A program made the position numbers and the translations under genes. The notes under the pieces were generated by a model. The model saw only the letters and a program-made list of their open reading frames with translations, was not told where the DNA came from and searched no databases. 23,183 nt of DNA from Tritrichomonas foetus (Eukaryota; Parabasalia; Tritrichomonadida; Tritrichomonadidae): the NCBI GenBank assembly GCA_001839685.1, contig MLAK01000655.1, forward strand, positions 25,874 through 49,056. Direction: 5' to 3'. Below, one piece after another: positions 1 through 7,804 of this stretch. The number at the start of each line of letters is the position of its first letter. Within the stretch, counting starts at the first letter, position 1.

Positions 1-1244
1 TTCTGTTCTTCTTTAAGCTTTCGTTCTTCTTTAAGTCGTTGTTCTTCTTTAAGCTTTTGTTCTTCTTTAAGTTTCTGTTCGTTTTCAGCTTCTAAATTGT
101 CATTTATTTTAGTGATTGAGTTAGAATTGGATTGATTTTCTTTGTGATTATTGACTATTTGCTCATTATCTGATTCATCATGAAGAATAATTACTGATGA
201 GACTGATGAGCTTTTTTCAATTTTCTTTGAAGATGAAGATGACGATGATACTTTTGTTTGAATAATATTTTCTGTCATTATAATTTTTGATTCGTCGACT
301 ATTTCTATTTTATCATCAGTATTATTGCAATTGTTTTTATTTTCAGTTGGTTCTTTGTTTTCTATGTTTTGTGAAACTTGTGGTGATGTGGTTTCTTTTT
401 CTAAAAGAGGTTCGATTATATTATTCAAAATGTTTCCTATGGCATTTGGTTGCATTGCTGCAATATTGTTAATGGTTTTCTCTGTTGGTAATTCTGTGTC
501 ATTTTTATGTTTTTGCTGTTCAGATGCTCCTTGTTTCACAGGTACACCAACTAGTTGGCTTAATACGTCATTAATTTGTGGATTAATATTTATTTCAGTT
601 TCTTCTTTTGTTTTAGTTTCTTCTTTTGTTTTAGTATCTTCATTTACTTTGGTTTCATCTTTATGATGAACTTCTGGATTTGATGTTTCGCCTAATTCTT
701 TTGGTTGTGAAATTGTTTTTGTAATAATTTCGGAAATATCATTAATTGGTGAAACAACTATTTTATTTTCTTCGATTTTCGGAGTTTCTTCACCCTCTTT
801 TTTACTGTGAGCAGCTTCTCGATCAATAATTTGTGTTTCATTTTCCTTTTCATTGGGTGTTGCGTTAAAATTAGACTTTGATTTATCACTTTTTCTTGAA
901 GATCCACTTTCTGAATTATCTGCAAAAGTTTGGTGAAGGTGAAAAGATTCTTTTGATTTCTGATCAGGATGATTATTTGTTATTTGGCTCAAATTTAGAA
1001 GAGGCTTTGGTTGAGGGCCTTGAATTGAAGTTTTATGCGGGTTTGATTTACCTTTGGAAGAATTTCTTGCAGATGATGATGGAGAATTTTGATTTGATGG
1101 CGTTTTAATCAATGGTACTTCATGTCTTGGTGATTTTGGGGATCTTGGAGAAATTGGAGGAATGGAAGAATTCGAAGAATTTGGAACAACAATCAAATTT
1201 TGAGACTTTTGACCTGTTTGTGGATTTACTTGTTGGTCAATTTG
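1..1244 (-). CDS. In-frame continuation of the RRM gene past the TAA (partial at left edge)
   Basis: Read on the minus strand in the same frame as the upstream 508-codon segment, these 1244 bases hold 414 complete codons with no stop (every triplet checked). The first in-frame Met codon is at 455-453, so about 263 codons lie between the TAA and any possible ATG restart. The translation is low-complexity and hydrophilic: a Ser/Pro/Asn region just after the stop, then Glu/Lys/Thr/Asn-rich sequence, a Ser-rich run near 210-250, and (K/R)LKEE(Q/R) hexapeptide repeats at the left edge. Such an open antisense frame would be very unlikely by chance in AT-rich DNA. It is most simply the C-terminal half of the same protein, separated by a nonsense mutation, a base-calling error or a readthrough stop. 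The true C-terminus lies outside the window. Confidence 0.75.
3..74 (-). repeat. 18-bp tandem repeat coding for (K/R)LKEE(Q/R)
   Basis: Four 18-bp units lie in frame within the C-terminal extension and encode KLKEEQ, KLKEEQ, RLKEER and KLKEEQ. Differences between units are single codons. The repeat probably continues past the left edge. It would form a charged single helix or coiled coil. Confidence 0.8.
600..635 (-). repeat. Two identical 18-bp units coding for TKTKEE
   Basis: Two perfect 18-bp copies sit side by side in the C-terminal extension. A looser hexapeptide periodicity (x-x-E/D-T-K-x) continues for two further units up to about 660. The six-codon period matches that of the KLKEEQ repeat at the left edge, although the sequence differs. 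Confidence 0.7.
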
Positions 1245-1247
1245 TTA
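1245..1247 (-). other. Single in-frame TAA splitting a frame of over 900 codons
   Basis: The stop follows codons for Lys-Gln-Ser-Asn and is followed directly, in frame, by CAA ATT GAC. A CAA to TAA change (G to A on the plus strand) would account for it in this Gln-rich stretch. The next base is C, the position often linked to leaky stops in eukaryotes, but the RasGAP gene in this window also ends in TAA followed by C, so the context decides nothing. Confidence 0.8.
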
Positions 1248-2771
1248 ATTTGATTGTTTTGTCGATTTTGTGAAGGATACTGACGAGTCAGAAAGTAGTT
1301 GTTCAACAGTTCCTAAAGGAACAACAGCAAGTCTTTTCTTTTTCTGTTGAATTTCAGGTAAAAGTGATTTCTTTACACCATTTTGTGAGTGTAAAGACTG
1401 TTGCAATTCCTGAAGTGATTGCTGGGAAGATTGTTCAATTGATGGTTGTGACATTTGTTGAATAGATTGTTGAGATGAAACTTGTTGAATTGAAGTATCA
1501 TCAAGATTTTCTACTTCCAACTCACTGCCACTCTCTATTTCTTCATCTGGATCCCATTCAATTTGAAGTTTGGTTCCTTTTAATTTTTTCCCATTGAATT
1601 TCTTAATTGCGGCTTTGGCAGCTTTGTGTTTTTTGAATTTTGCAATAAAATAGAAATGATCTCGAATTTTGACTGTTTCGATATTTGTCACTGTACCAAC
1701 TTGAACCAAATGTGGCATAATTGCTTTTTTGGAGACTTTCTCTGGAAATGCTCCAATACGAATTTGCTTCTTCTCGCTTTTTGGTACTTCAGCTCTTGGT
1801 GGTGAATAAACATCAGGTTCTAAAAGTGTTTCACTTTGTTGAAGCCATCGATAATTATTTGGAAGTTCATTAATTGGAGATAATGATTCATCATATGATG
1901 GCAAATCTCGTGCTTTCAATTTTGATGGTGTTTGAATAGCAGTTAATGCAAATTGTGCTATTTCATTTTGATGTTCATCTTCTAGAATATTATAATCTTC
2001 TTTCATTTGATTTCTTCTTCGATTTATATCTTCAAGTTGTTTAAGAAGTTCGATAATTTCGAAATTATTTGAATCTATACTATTTGGGTCTATAATTTCT
2101 TGCATTTCACGCTTTAAATGACGATGTTCTTCAACAGCAAAATGAACTTTTTCATGTAATTCATCAATCATGTCTCTTTGTTGAAAAATATCTATATATG
2201 TTGGTGTATCCATTATTGTTTGAATTTTATTGTTTGTTAAATCGATTTCATCTTGAATTTGTGAACATGAGTCAATTAAAGATTGAATTGTTTGTTTTTG
2301 GATTTCTATTTCTTGATAAAGAAAGTCAATTTGTTGAGGTGAAAATAAGTTAATATAAGAATCAATTTGGTCTTGCAGAAATTCATGTTGTTCAAGTAAT
2401 TCACGCATTTGTGGATCTGTCACGAATTTTCCAGGAGAAGGAGAAAGGCTATTTTGAAAAGTTGAAGAAAATTGAGCATTCAAATTTGATTCTGTTAATT
2501 CTCGAATTTGTGCTTGAAGTTGAGAAGATTGAAATCTTAGAATTTTGATTTCGTCATTTATGGCATGAATTTCTGAAGCAAGTTTGTTGTATTGATTATC
2601 GAGAGAAGATGACTCACCAAAAACTCGCGGTGAACTCAACGAGGAAGTGGATTGTTTACTTGTAATTCTGCGAACTGAAGTTGGCGTCTTTTTCCCGGTA
2701 AAGCTTTGTTGAATCTGAGTCTCAGTCTTTTTGCGTTCGATGAATTTTCGATAGTTGAACGCAAGACTCAT
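1245..2771 (-). CDS. Coiled-coil and RRM-domain protein, ends at an in-frame TAA
   Basis: A 508-residue frame starting at ATG 2771. Residues about 55-270 are rich in Gln, Glu, Leu and Ile with heptad-like spacing and read as coiled coil. Residues about 336-406 look like one RNA recognition motif: an RNP2-like strand (IRIGAFP, 337-343), an RNP1-like stretch with aromatics (HFYFIAKF, 372-379), then an Ala/Lys helix and a last strand KLQIEW (401-406). An acidic linker follows, then a Gln/Ser-rich stretch (about 429-464). RRMs usually bind single-stranded RNA, so an RNA-related role is inferred; the target is unknown. The stop is suspect because the same frame continues open to the window edge. 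The neighbouring kinase gene is divergent, 396 bases away. The RRM call is by pattern only; the rest of the protein is not recognised. Confidence 0.85.
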   Translation of the reverse strand: MSLAFNYRKFIERKKTETQIQQSFTGKKTPTSVRRITSKQSTSSLSSPRVFGESSSLDNQYNKLASEIHAINDEIKILRFQSSQLQAQIRELTESNLNAQFSSTFQNSLSPSPGKFVTDPQMRELLEQHEFLQDQIDSYINLFSPQQIDFLYQEIEIQKQTIQSLIDSCSQIQDEIDLTNNKIQTIMDTPTYIDIFQQRDMIDELHEKVHFAVEEHRHLKREMQEIIDPNSIDSNNFEIIELLKQLEDINRRRNQMKEDYNILEDEHQNEIAQFALTAIQTPSKLKARDLPSYDESLSPINELPNNYRWLQQSETLLEPDVYSPPRAEVPKSEKKQIRIGAFPEKVSKKAIMPHLVQVGTVTNIETVKIRDHFYFIAKFKKHKAAKAAIKKFNGKKLKGTKLQIEWDPDEEIESGSELEVENLDDTSIQQVSSQQSIQQMSQPSIEQSSQQSLQELQQSLHSQNGVKKSLLPEIQQKKKRLAVVPLGTVEQLLSDSSVSFTKSTKQSN

Positions 2772-2833
2772 TTATTTCTTTTGTTTTGATCTTTTTTTTT
2801 TTTTTTTTGAATACTTCGGAATTGAGAAGGTAA

Positions 2834-2840
2834 ATCGTTA
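2834..2840 (-). promoter_or_regulatory. TAACGAT Myb-like box upstream of the RRM gene
   Basis: Read on the minus strand this is TAACGAT, about 63 bases before the ATG at 2771. It resembles the Myb recognition core known from trichomonad promoters, but it lies farther from the start, and in the opposite orientation, compared with the other three boxes. Confidence 0.25.
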
Positions 2841-3133
2841 GAAAAAACTTTTTGAATACTGATTATTTCTATGCAGGTCAACAAAAACGTGAATAGCTCG
2901 ACAAAAATGAGATTATAGACAATGATTATAACAAATTTACTTTAATAATCATGTTCATCCATTTAAACACGAATTCCATCAATTCTCTATTGAAATAAAA
3001 GCAAAATAAATCTGTTTCATTATTTCCCTCAGTGTTTACAATATATTCAATTGATTTCAAGTGCTAATGACCGTTTATTTGATAAAATTTTGTCGCTTTA
3101 CCCCATCTAATAAATTGATAGATTTCTTGAGTT

Positions 3134-3140
3134 TATCGTC
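3134..3140 (+). promoter_or_regulatory. TATCGTC box upstream of the kinase-like gene
   Basis: TATCGTC ends 27 bases before the ATG, and its 9-base form TATCGTCTA is repeated exactly just before the ATG at 15864. TATCGT is the complement of ACGATA, the core of Myb recognition elements described in Trichomonas vaginalis promoters. The promoter role is inferred from position and recurrence. Confidence 0.4.
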
Positions 3141-3167
3141 TATTTCAATTTTTCCCCAAAATCCCAA

Positions 3168-4109
3168 ATGTCTGCGGAAAACTATTTTGTTAATATTCAA
3201 ATTGACAGATCAGTCGGCGCAAGCAATTTTTCTCGTGTTTATTTATCCACACAAAGAGTGACAGGTCGACAAATTGCCTTAAAAGTTATTTTCAAAGCCG
3301 ATCAAGAAAGCACTCTCATCGAAAAAGAAAAGTTCCTTTCTGACGTATTAGACAGTCCTCATCTAGTTCAAATTTCCGATATATTTGAAGACGTAAATAT
3401 CATTATTATCAAGATGGAATATGTTTTAGGAGGAGATCTCTTCGATTGGGTTTATTCAAAGGGAACAATCTCTGAAACAGGTGTTTCTGCAGTCGCCCAT
3501 CACATTCTTTTAGGTCTAAAAGCACTTCATAGCAAAGGAATTATTCATCGAAATATCAAGCCGGAAAACATCCTCGTGTCAGAATCAAACGCAGGCGCAA
3601 CGGTAAAACTAACGGACTACTGCCTCGCAGAAACTATCGATACAAACAGTCAATTATCAGAATTAAGCAGTACAGAAGTTTGTTCAGCCCCAGAAATATT
3701 GAGAGGTGAACAATACGGCCCTGAAGTTGATGTGTGGAGTGTTGGAGTCATTTTATATACTTTGATGTGTGGCAGGCGACCGTTTGAAGAAGACGAAAAA
3801 TATCCGCTTTTTTTAAAGGTGTCTTCAGGTCAATATACATTTGACCTTCCTGAATGGTCAATTGTGTCAGATGATTGCAAAGACTTTATTCGTAGAATGT
3901 TGGAAGTCGATCCAGCCAAACGCATTACTGTTGATGAAGCCCTGAAGCACCCATGGCTCACAGGCGAGTATCCTGATGTCGCCATGGAATCTGCATTGAA
4001 AAACCTTCAATTCACAATCATGGGAAGAAAACTGAAGCGCGTAATGGGAGCTGCAAAAACAGCATCAACTTTCAGACAATTCACAAAACTAATGATGCGA
4101 TCAGACTGA
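3168..4109 (+). CDS. CAMK-like protein kinase domain, probable pseudokinase
   Basis: A 313-residue protein that is almost entirely one kinase domain. Kept: the ATP-anchoring Lys (IALK, K39), the helix-C Glu (E54), the Asn of the catalytic loop (KPEN, N134), the Asp of the DFG position (D150), APE (174-176), DVWS (188-191) and the Arg of subdomain XI (R242). Changed: the glycine loop has one Gly of three (VGASNFS, 16-22), the catalytic loop reads HRN instead of HRD (127-129), and DFG reads DYC (150-152). Asp in HRD is the catalytic base, so phosphotransfer is probably lost or very weak while nucleotide or partner binding may remain. The layout and the DVWSVGVILYTLMCG stretch resemble the CAMK/SNF1 group. 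A short basic tail (about 286-313) follows the domain. The start is the first ATG in frame with the domain. Confidence 0.93.
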   Translation: MSAENYFVNIQIDRSVGASNFSRVYLSTQRVTGRQIALKVIFKADQESTLIEKEKFLSDVLDSPHLVQISDIFEDVNIIIIKMEYVLGGDLFDWVYSKGTISETGVSAVAHHILLGLKALHSKGIIHRNIKPENILVSESNAGATVKLTDYCLAETIDTNSQLSELSSTEVCSAPEILRGEQYGPEVDVWSVGVILYTLMCGRRPFEEDEKYPLFLKVSSGQYTFDLPEWSIVSDDCKDFIRRMLEVDPAKRITVDEALKHPWLTGEYPDVAMESALKNLQFTIMGRKLKRVMGAAKTASTFRQFTKLMMRSD

Positions 4110-4614
4110 TCAATTTTGTATTCTGACTATCTATATATTATTTATCGATTAATACACTCACTTCTACAAGATTTGTATTTGGTGCTTTCAAAAAGAAAAA
4201 ATTCTTCGAATACAAGAATTGAATGTTGATTTCATGTTTAAATATGTTTTATATTAATTCTTTCTTTTTATTATCCTCTTGAAGGGAACTGCATTTTCGT
4301 GAGTTTAACAGAATGGAAATGTGAGGTAAAAATTGAGTTTGACTTAACCATTTTATTTCACATTTCATATATTCCCGCCATTATTTAACGTACAATTTAC
4401 TTCTAATTTGCTTGAAAATCTCTATTTTCTTAGGTATTTAGCTTCTTCTTTCTTTTCTTATATACTCAAGATATCATGAAATATAATTGCAGAAGTTAAT
4501 TTCATAAATAATGATAAATAACAAAGATAATCCTAAATTAATATTCATAAAATTGAATGAATAAAGTTTCTGAAGAAATTTTTCCATATCGACAGAAGAA
4601 TTTCCAGATTTTGC
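4110..4614. other. Intergenic spacer
   Basis: About 500 AT-rich bases between two plus-strand genes. A minus-strand frame across 4474-4755 overlaps the next gene and codes for Phe/Ile-rich sequence typical of chance frames. No RNA gene or repeat was recognised. Confidence 0.5.
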
Positions 4615-5007
4615 ATGAGTGGAAACCGAACAGAATACCAAGATCGTTTCTGGGACTACAGCAATCCATTCGCAATTGACGAAGATAAATATGAAAAGCT
4701 TGTTCAAGCCCGAGTTGATGTATATGGAACAGTCAAGAAGAATCGGCAAAGACAATCAACACTCTACAATATTCCAAAACCCAAACAGCAGCAAAGGAAA
4801 AGAGACAACAAAGATAATCTGAAAACACAGACTAATCCAAAATCTTATCAGAGAAAGCACAAGCAAATTTATTTACATAAAAATCAATCTACTTTTGTAT
4901 CAAGTGAAACCAAACCACTTAGAAAGACGCCAAAAGTCATTCTGCATCTTCCTTCTCCAGCTGCTGCTTCAATCAAATACGAAGACGAAACATCAATGGC
5001 CTCATAA
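4615..5007 (+). CDS. Small basic hydrophilic protein, unknown function
   Basis: A 130-residue frame with ATG at 4615. The protein is rich in Lys, Gln, Asn and Arg, with no hydrophobic segment and no recognised domain. The N-terminal 45 residues are mixed and aromatic-containing (RFWDYSNPF, 11-19), which looks more like a folded or binding segment; residues 40-110 are strongly basic and probably disordered, and the end is Ser/Ala/Glu-containing. The stop is in a TAAAA context, which fits trichomonad 3' ends. The codon content looks better than that of the overlapping minus-strand frame. A nucleic-acid or microtubule-binding role would fit the charge, but nothing in the sequence shows it. Confidence 0.6.
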   Translation: MSGNRTEYQDRFWDYSNPFAIDEDKYEKLVQARVDVYGTVKKNRQRQSTLYNIPKPKQQQRKRDNKDNLKTQTNPKSYQRKHKQIYLHKNQSTFVSSETKPLRKTPKVILHLPSPAAASIKYEDETSMAS

Positions 5008-5499
5008 AATAGAGAAAATACACTATTAATCTCACTGTAAGAATGACTTTTGTCATCATTGTTGTAAATCAATAAAAATTTTTTAACAAAAATCTGATTT
5101 GCCAATTTATATATATATATCCAAAAATGTTGATATTTATAATAAATTTCATGTTATCTGATGAAAAACATAGGTTTTATAATAAAAAGTGATAAATAAA
5201 AGGAAGAAAAAATTCTCAAAGTCGTAGCAATTGAATATAATTTTGGTTGGCGAAATGTGATATGAAATTTTTAATTTTGTTCAATTTATAATATGTGTAA
5301 AAGATAAAATACACGACTATTTAGGTAAAAAAACATTTATACAAATAAAATAGCACTTTTTCAATTTAATTAAAGATCAATCACGAAGAAACATAAAAAC
5401 TGAAATATCAATATAATTATTTCTTTATTTTCTGGCGGTTGCCATTGCTTCCATTATAAACAAATAAATCAAATTTAAAAGAATTCACGAAAGAAATAT
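5008..5499. other. Convergent intergenic region
   Basis: About 490 AT-rich bases between the 3' ends of the basic-protein gene and the UEV gene. It holds a short TA microsatellite near 5109-5120 and several AATAAA-like stretches. No gene is apparent. Confidence 0.5.
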
Positions 5500-6048
5500 T
5501 TATTTTGCGCTTGTTTGACCGAATAAAGATAACATTAACTTTTCCTTTGTTGCGTTCCACCTTTTCGGCGTGTTAATTTCGTTTTGATTGTTTGGATCTT
5601 CGCTCCTTGGCAACTCCTCGAGTGCTTTCTTTTCATATGTGCTCACCCCTTGTTTCAAAAATCGGGCTGCCTCCTGGTTTGCGCATATTTTCGTCGGGAG
5701 CGGAATGTCTACAAGCGAGTCATAAATCGAGTTCAGCAAAGAATAAACTCTCGTCTGGAGGTTCCATTCTGTGAAAAAAGGAGATGTATCGTATCGAAAT
5801 GTAGAATGATCGACATATGGATGAACGACGCCTGATTGAAAAACAACTTGGGGAACATCATTTGGGAAATTATCGAAATATATAAAGCATGTCAATATGC
5901 ATGACTTGAAAACGCCTGATGCTGGGAAAAAATATATTTGCCATTGAGTTATATTTCTTAGCGATGGTTGTATCATGATTCCTTTGTTGCAGTTACTATG
6001 ACATGACGACAGCTCGAGCTGAATTACTTTCTCTATTGGGAAATCCAT
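5500..6048 (-). CDS. FTS/AKTIP-like UEV (catalytically inactive E2 fold)
   Basis: A 182-residue protein with a ubiquitin-conjugating (UBC) fold across about 1-135. The core reads GVFKSCILTCFIYFDNFP then PQVVFQSGVVHPYVD, the E2 order of strands ending in HPxVD (76-80). The stretch after it, through TEW (93-95), aligns without gaps to the FTS/AKTIP family as I recall it, and the family-typical NQEAA (124-128) follows. There is no Cys at the E2 active site and HPN reads HPY, so it should be a UEV, not an enzyme. In animals and fungi FTS joins Hook and FHIP proteins in the FHF complex, which links dynein to early endosomes. Residues about 140-182 form a polar tail. It diverges from the membrane-protein gene with 169 bases between the two ATGs. 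Stop context is TAAA. Confidence 0.85.
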   Translation of the reverse strand: MDFPIEKVIQLELSSCHSNCNKGIMIQPSLRNITQWQIYFFPASGVFKSCILTCFIYFDNFPNDVPQVVFQSGVVHPYVDHSTFRYDTSPFFTEWNLQTRVYSLLNSIYDSLVDIPLPTKICANQEAARFLKQGVSTYEKKALEELPRSEDPNNQNEINTPKRWNATKEKLMLSLFGQTSAK

Positions 6049-6217
6049 CGGAAAATATTTTTATCTCTTCTCTCAAAATTTGTGAATTGTACGTTTAAAA
6101 TGGTTAATTTTTCGGAATATTCTGATCTCAAATTCACTGTAAATAGATTTTATCATAAAAAGCTAATATGACATTCTCATTTTCATAGAAAATAATTTGA
6201 TTGACATCAAATCCAAA

Positions 6218-7168
6218 ATGGTAAAATATTATTATCCTCAGTCTTTTAATGGAGACAGTTGGATAAATTCGTGTTTTTACTTATCAGAATACGAAAATGT
6301 CATGGGAGGATTCATGTCGATCGTTTTTCGTTGGACCGAGCCAAATTTATTAGTCATTTGCTGCTTCGTTTTTTTGTTTATCTTACCGCTGATTTTCTTA
6401 ATTCGTCCAGACGATGCATACAACAAAGCGTCACGATTATATAACGTTTCACGGCTTTCAATATTAACATTTTTCCATCGAATTATTTACATTTTTTTGG
6501 TTTTCTGGCCAATCAGCTTTCTAATTCGACAGAATTCGCCATGTCACGACATTTATTCCGACGAAAATGACATTTTGAGCAATCAGAATTTTCCATCAAC
6601 CAAATTTTGTTCTTTTTGTTTAACAGTTCTTTATTTTTCTTCATTCGCATCAGTGACGCATCAAAAGTATACTTTTCTTTTTGGTTTGTTTTTAATATTA
6701 TCCACTTTTCATTATGTTTTGACAGGAACTCTTTCATTTGGCCAGGCTATTTTTTCACTTTCAATTTCTTATGTTTTTCATTTTTATTCAATGCGGGTGC
6801 CCTTTTGGGTCATGCACGTTGAAAATATTGTTTTGCCAATTGTTTTTATCATTATTTTCATTATTAAACGCGAAGAATTTTTCAATAACACATCAAATTT
6901 GAGTAATGCAATATTGACTCTTTCTTTATGGATTTCAGACTTCTACATGCTGGCGAGATACCATTTAACACGAGCTGGATTCGTGAGCATCGGTAGGCCA
7001 ATTGATCTTGAATTTGAGACCGATTCAAAATCATCACAATATTTCTCGATTGTGTCGTCTGAAACTGAAGGCACGTTTTCGAAAAATTTGAAACTGGATT
7101 TGATTGATTCGGTTTTAGGGATTATTTTCTTTACAACGGGTACTATCATTCAGCATATTGTTAAGTAA
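6218..7168 (+). CDS. Multi-pass membrane protein, possibly degenerate PAP2-like
   Basis: The frame is open from about 6197, but the first ATG is at 6218, giving 316 residues. Hydrophobic segments lie near 44-63, 84-104, 129-147, 151-169, 173-191, 203-217, 229-247 and 294-312, so about seven or eight membrane spans. Between spans are FPST (125-128) and GTLSFGQ (170-176), whose spacing and surroundings recall the PSGH and SRx5H signatures of PAP2-type lipid phosphatases, but the catalytic His residues are missing, so this resemblance is weak. Residues 257-293 form a polar loop. The stop is in a TAAAA context. A TCATTTTCA stretch around 6177-6185 could serve as an initiator. Function is not known; an integral membrane protein is all that is firmly supported. 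Confidence 0.85.
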   Translation: MVKYYYPQSFNGDSWINSCFYLSEYENVMGGFMSIVFRWTEPNLLVICCFVFLFILPLIFLIRPDDAYNKASRLYNVSRLSILTFFHRIIYIFLVFWPISFLIRQNSPCHDIYSDENDILSNQNFPSTKFCSFCLTVLYFSSFASVTHQKYTFLFGLFLILSTFHYVLTGTLSFGQAIFSLSISYVFHFYSMRVPFWVMHVENIVLPIVFIIIFIIKREEFFNNTSNLSNAILTLSLWISDFYMLARYHLTRAGFVSIGRPIDLEFETDSKSSQYFSIVSSETEGTFSKNLKLDLIDSVLGIIFFTTGTIIQHIVK

Positions 7169-7804
7169 AAAAATAGAATATTAGGCAACATTTTTCAATC
7201 TTTTATTTCTTTTTTTGATGAATTCATTCGTCACTTAAAAAAAACAAATTAGAATAGTGAATGTAATGTTATGTTATGAAGAGTTATGAAAACATTGGAT
7301 GTTGTTCTTACGCTAATCTATATCATGAATCAAAAAAAAAATGTCTCAACATCAGAGATGATTGGAAGCACATGGTTTACTATTAATCACGAAGCGACAA
7401 AGTTTGGCGTCAGTGTTGAACGTTGTCTTGTTCTCGTGACTGTGAATGATTTATCATTTACTTCATAATTTAATTATTTTTAGTACTTTCACATGAAGAT
7501 TTAACACATTGGTAATACAGGAGATCAGCATTTCTTTCCATAGTTTCATTATTGATCACGGTGCAAATCAGCATATCTATCATCTCTGAAATATGAATCA
7601 AGATAGAAATAAATTGCTAATAGAATAGAATAATAACAAATAAAAGAAACTAGTGTATCGTACACTTCTGGTTAACATTTTATTCATGAAACGAATTACA
7701 AAACTTCAACAAATTCAAGAACAATCTAAGAAAAGTCAGTAAAGAAATAATAATAAAAATTAATGTGGTCTATATTATGTAGGGATCACTGATGGTGTTA
7801 TTGG
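7169..7804. other. Convergent intergenic region
   Basis: About 640 bases between the 3' ends of the membrane-protein and RasGAP genes. A 60-codon plus-strand frame from 7286 lies inside it, but it has no recognisable feature and no supporting context. No RNA gene was recognised. Confidence 0.5.

Larger units (their letters stand above)
2772..3167. other. Divergent intergenic region between the RRM and kinase genes
   Basis: This 396-base spacer must hold both promoters. It contains a run of 17 T (2792-2808) just upstream of the RRM gene, an ATCGTTA box (2834-2840) and a TATCGTC box (3134-3140). No further gene is apparent; the short plus-strand frame starting near 3061 overlaps the kinase start in another frame and is not coding-like. 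Confidence 0.6.

Noticed and set aside
409..420. GGTTCGATTA, recalling a tRNA B box
   Set aside because: It does not complete the B-box consensus, there is no matching A box or cloverleaf, and it lies in coding sequence.
2792..2808. Run of 17 T as a possible terminator
   Set aside because: It lies upstream of the RRM gene's ATG, and homopolymers are common in AT-rich spacers; no function can be assigned.
4474..4755. 93-codon minus-strand frame
   Set aside because: It overlaps the better-supported basic-protein gene at 4615 and has chance-like hydrophobic composition.
6100..6171. 23-codon upstream frame before the membrane-protein ATG
   Set aside because: An initiator-like TCATTTTCA lies downstream of it, so it is probably not transcribed with the gene.
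6197..6217. Start of the membrane-protein frame at 6197
   Set aside because: The codon there is TTG; the first ATG in frame is at 6218, which suits a eukaryotic gene.
7286..7468. 60-codon plus-strand frame in a convergent spacer
   Set aside because: No recognisable domain, composition typical of chance frames, and no promoter or 3' signal specific to it.
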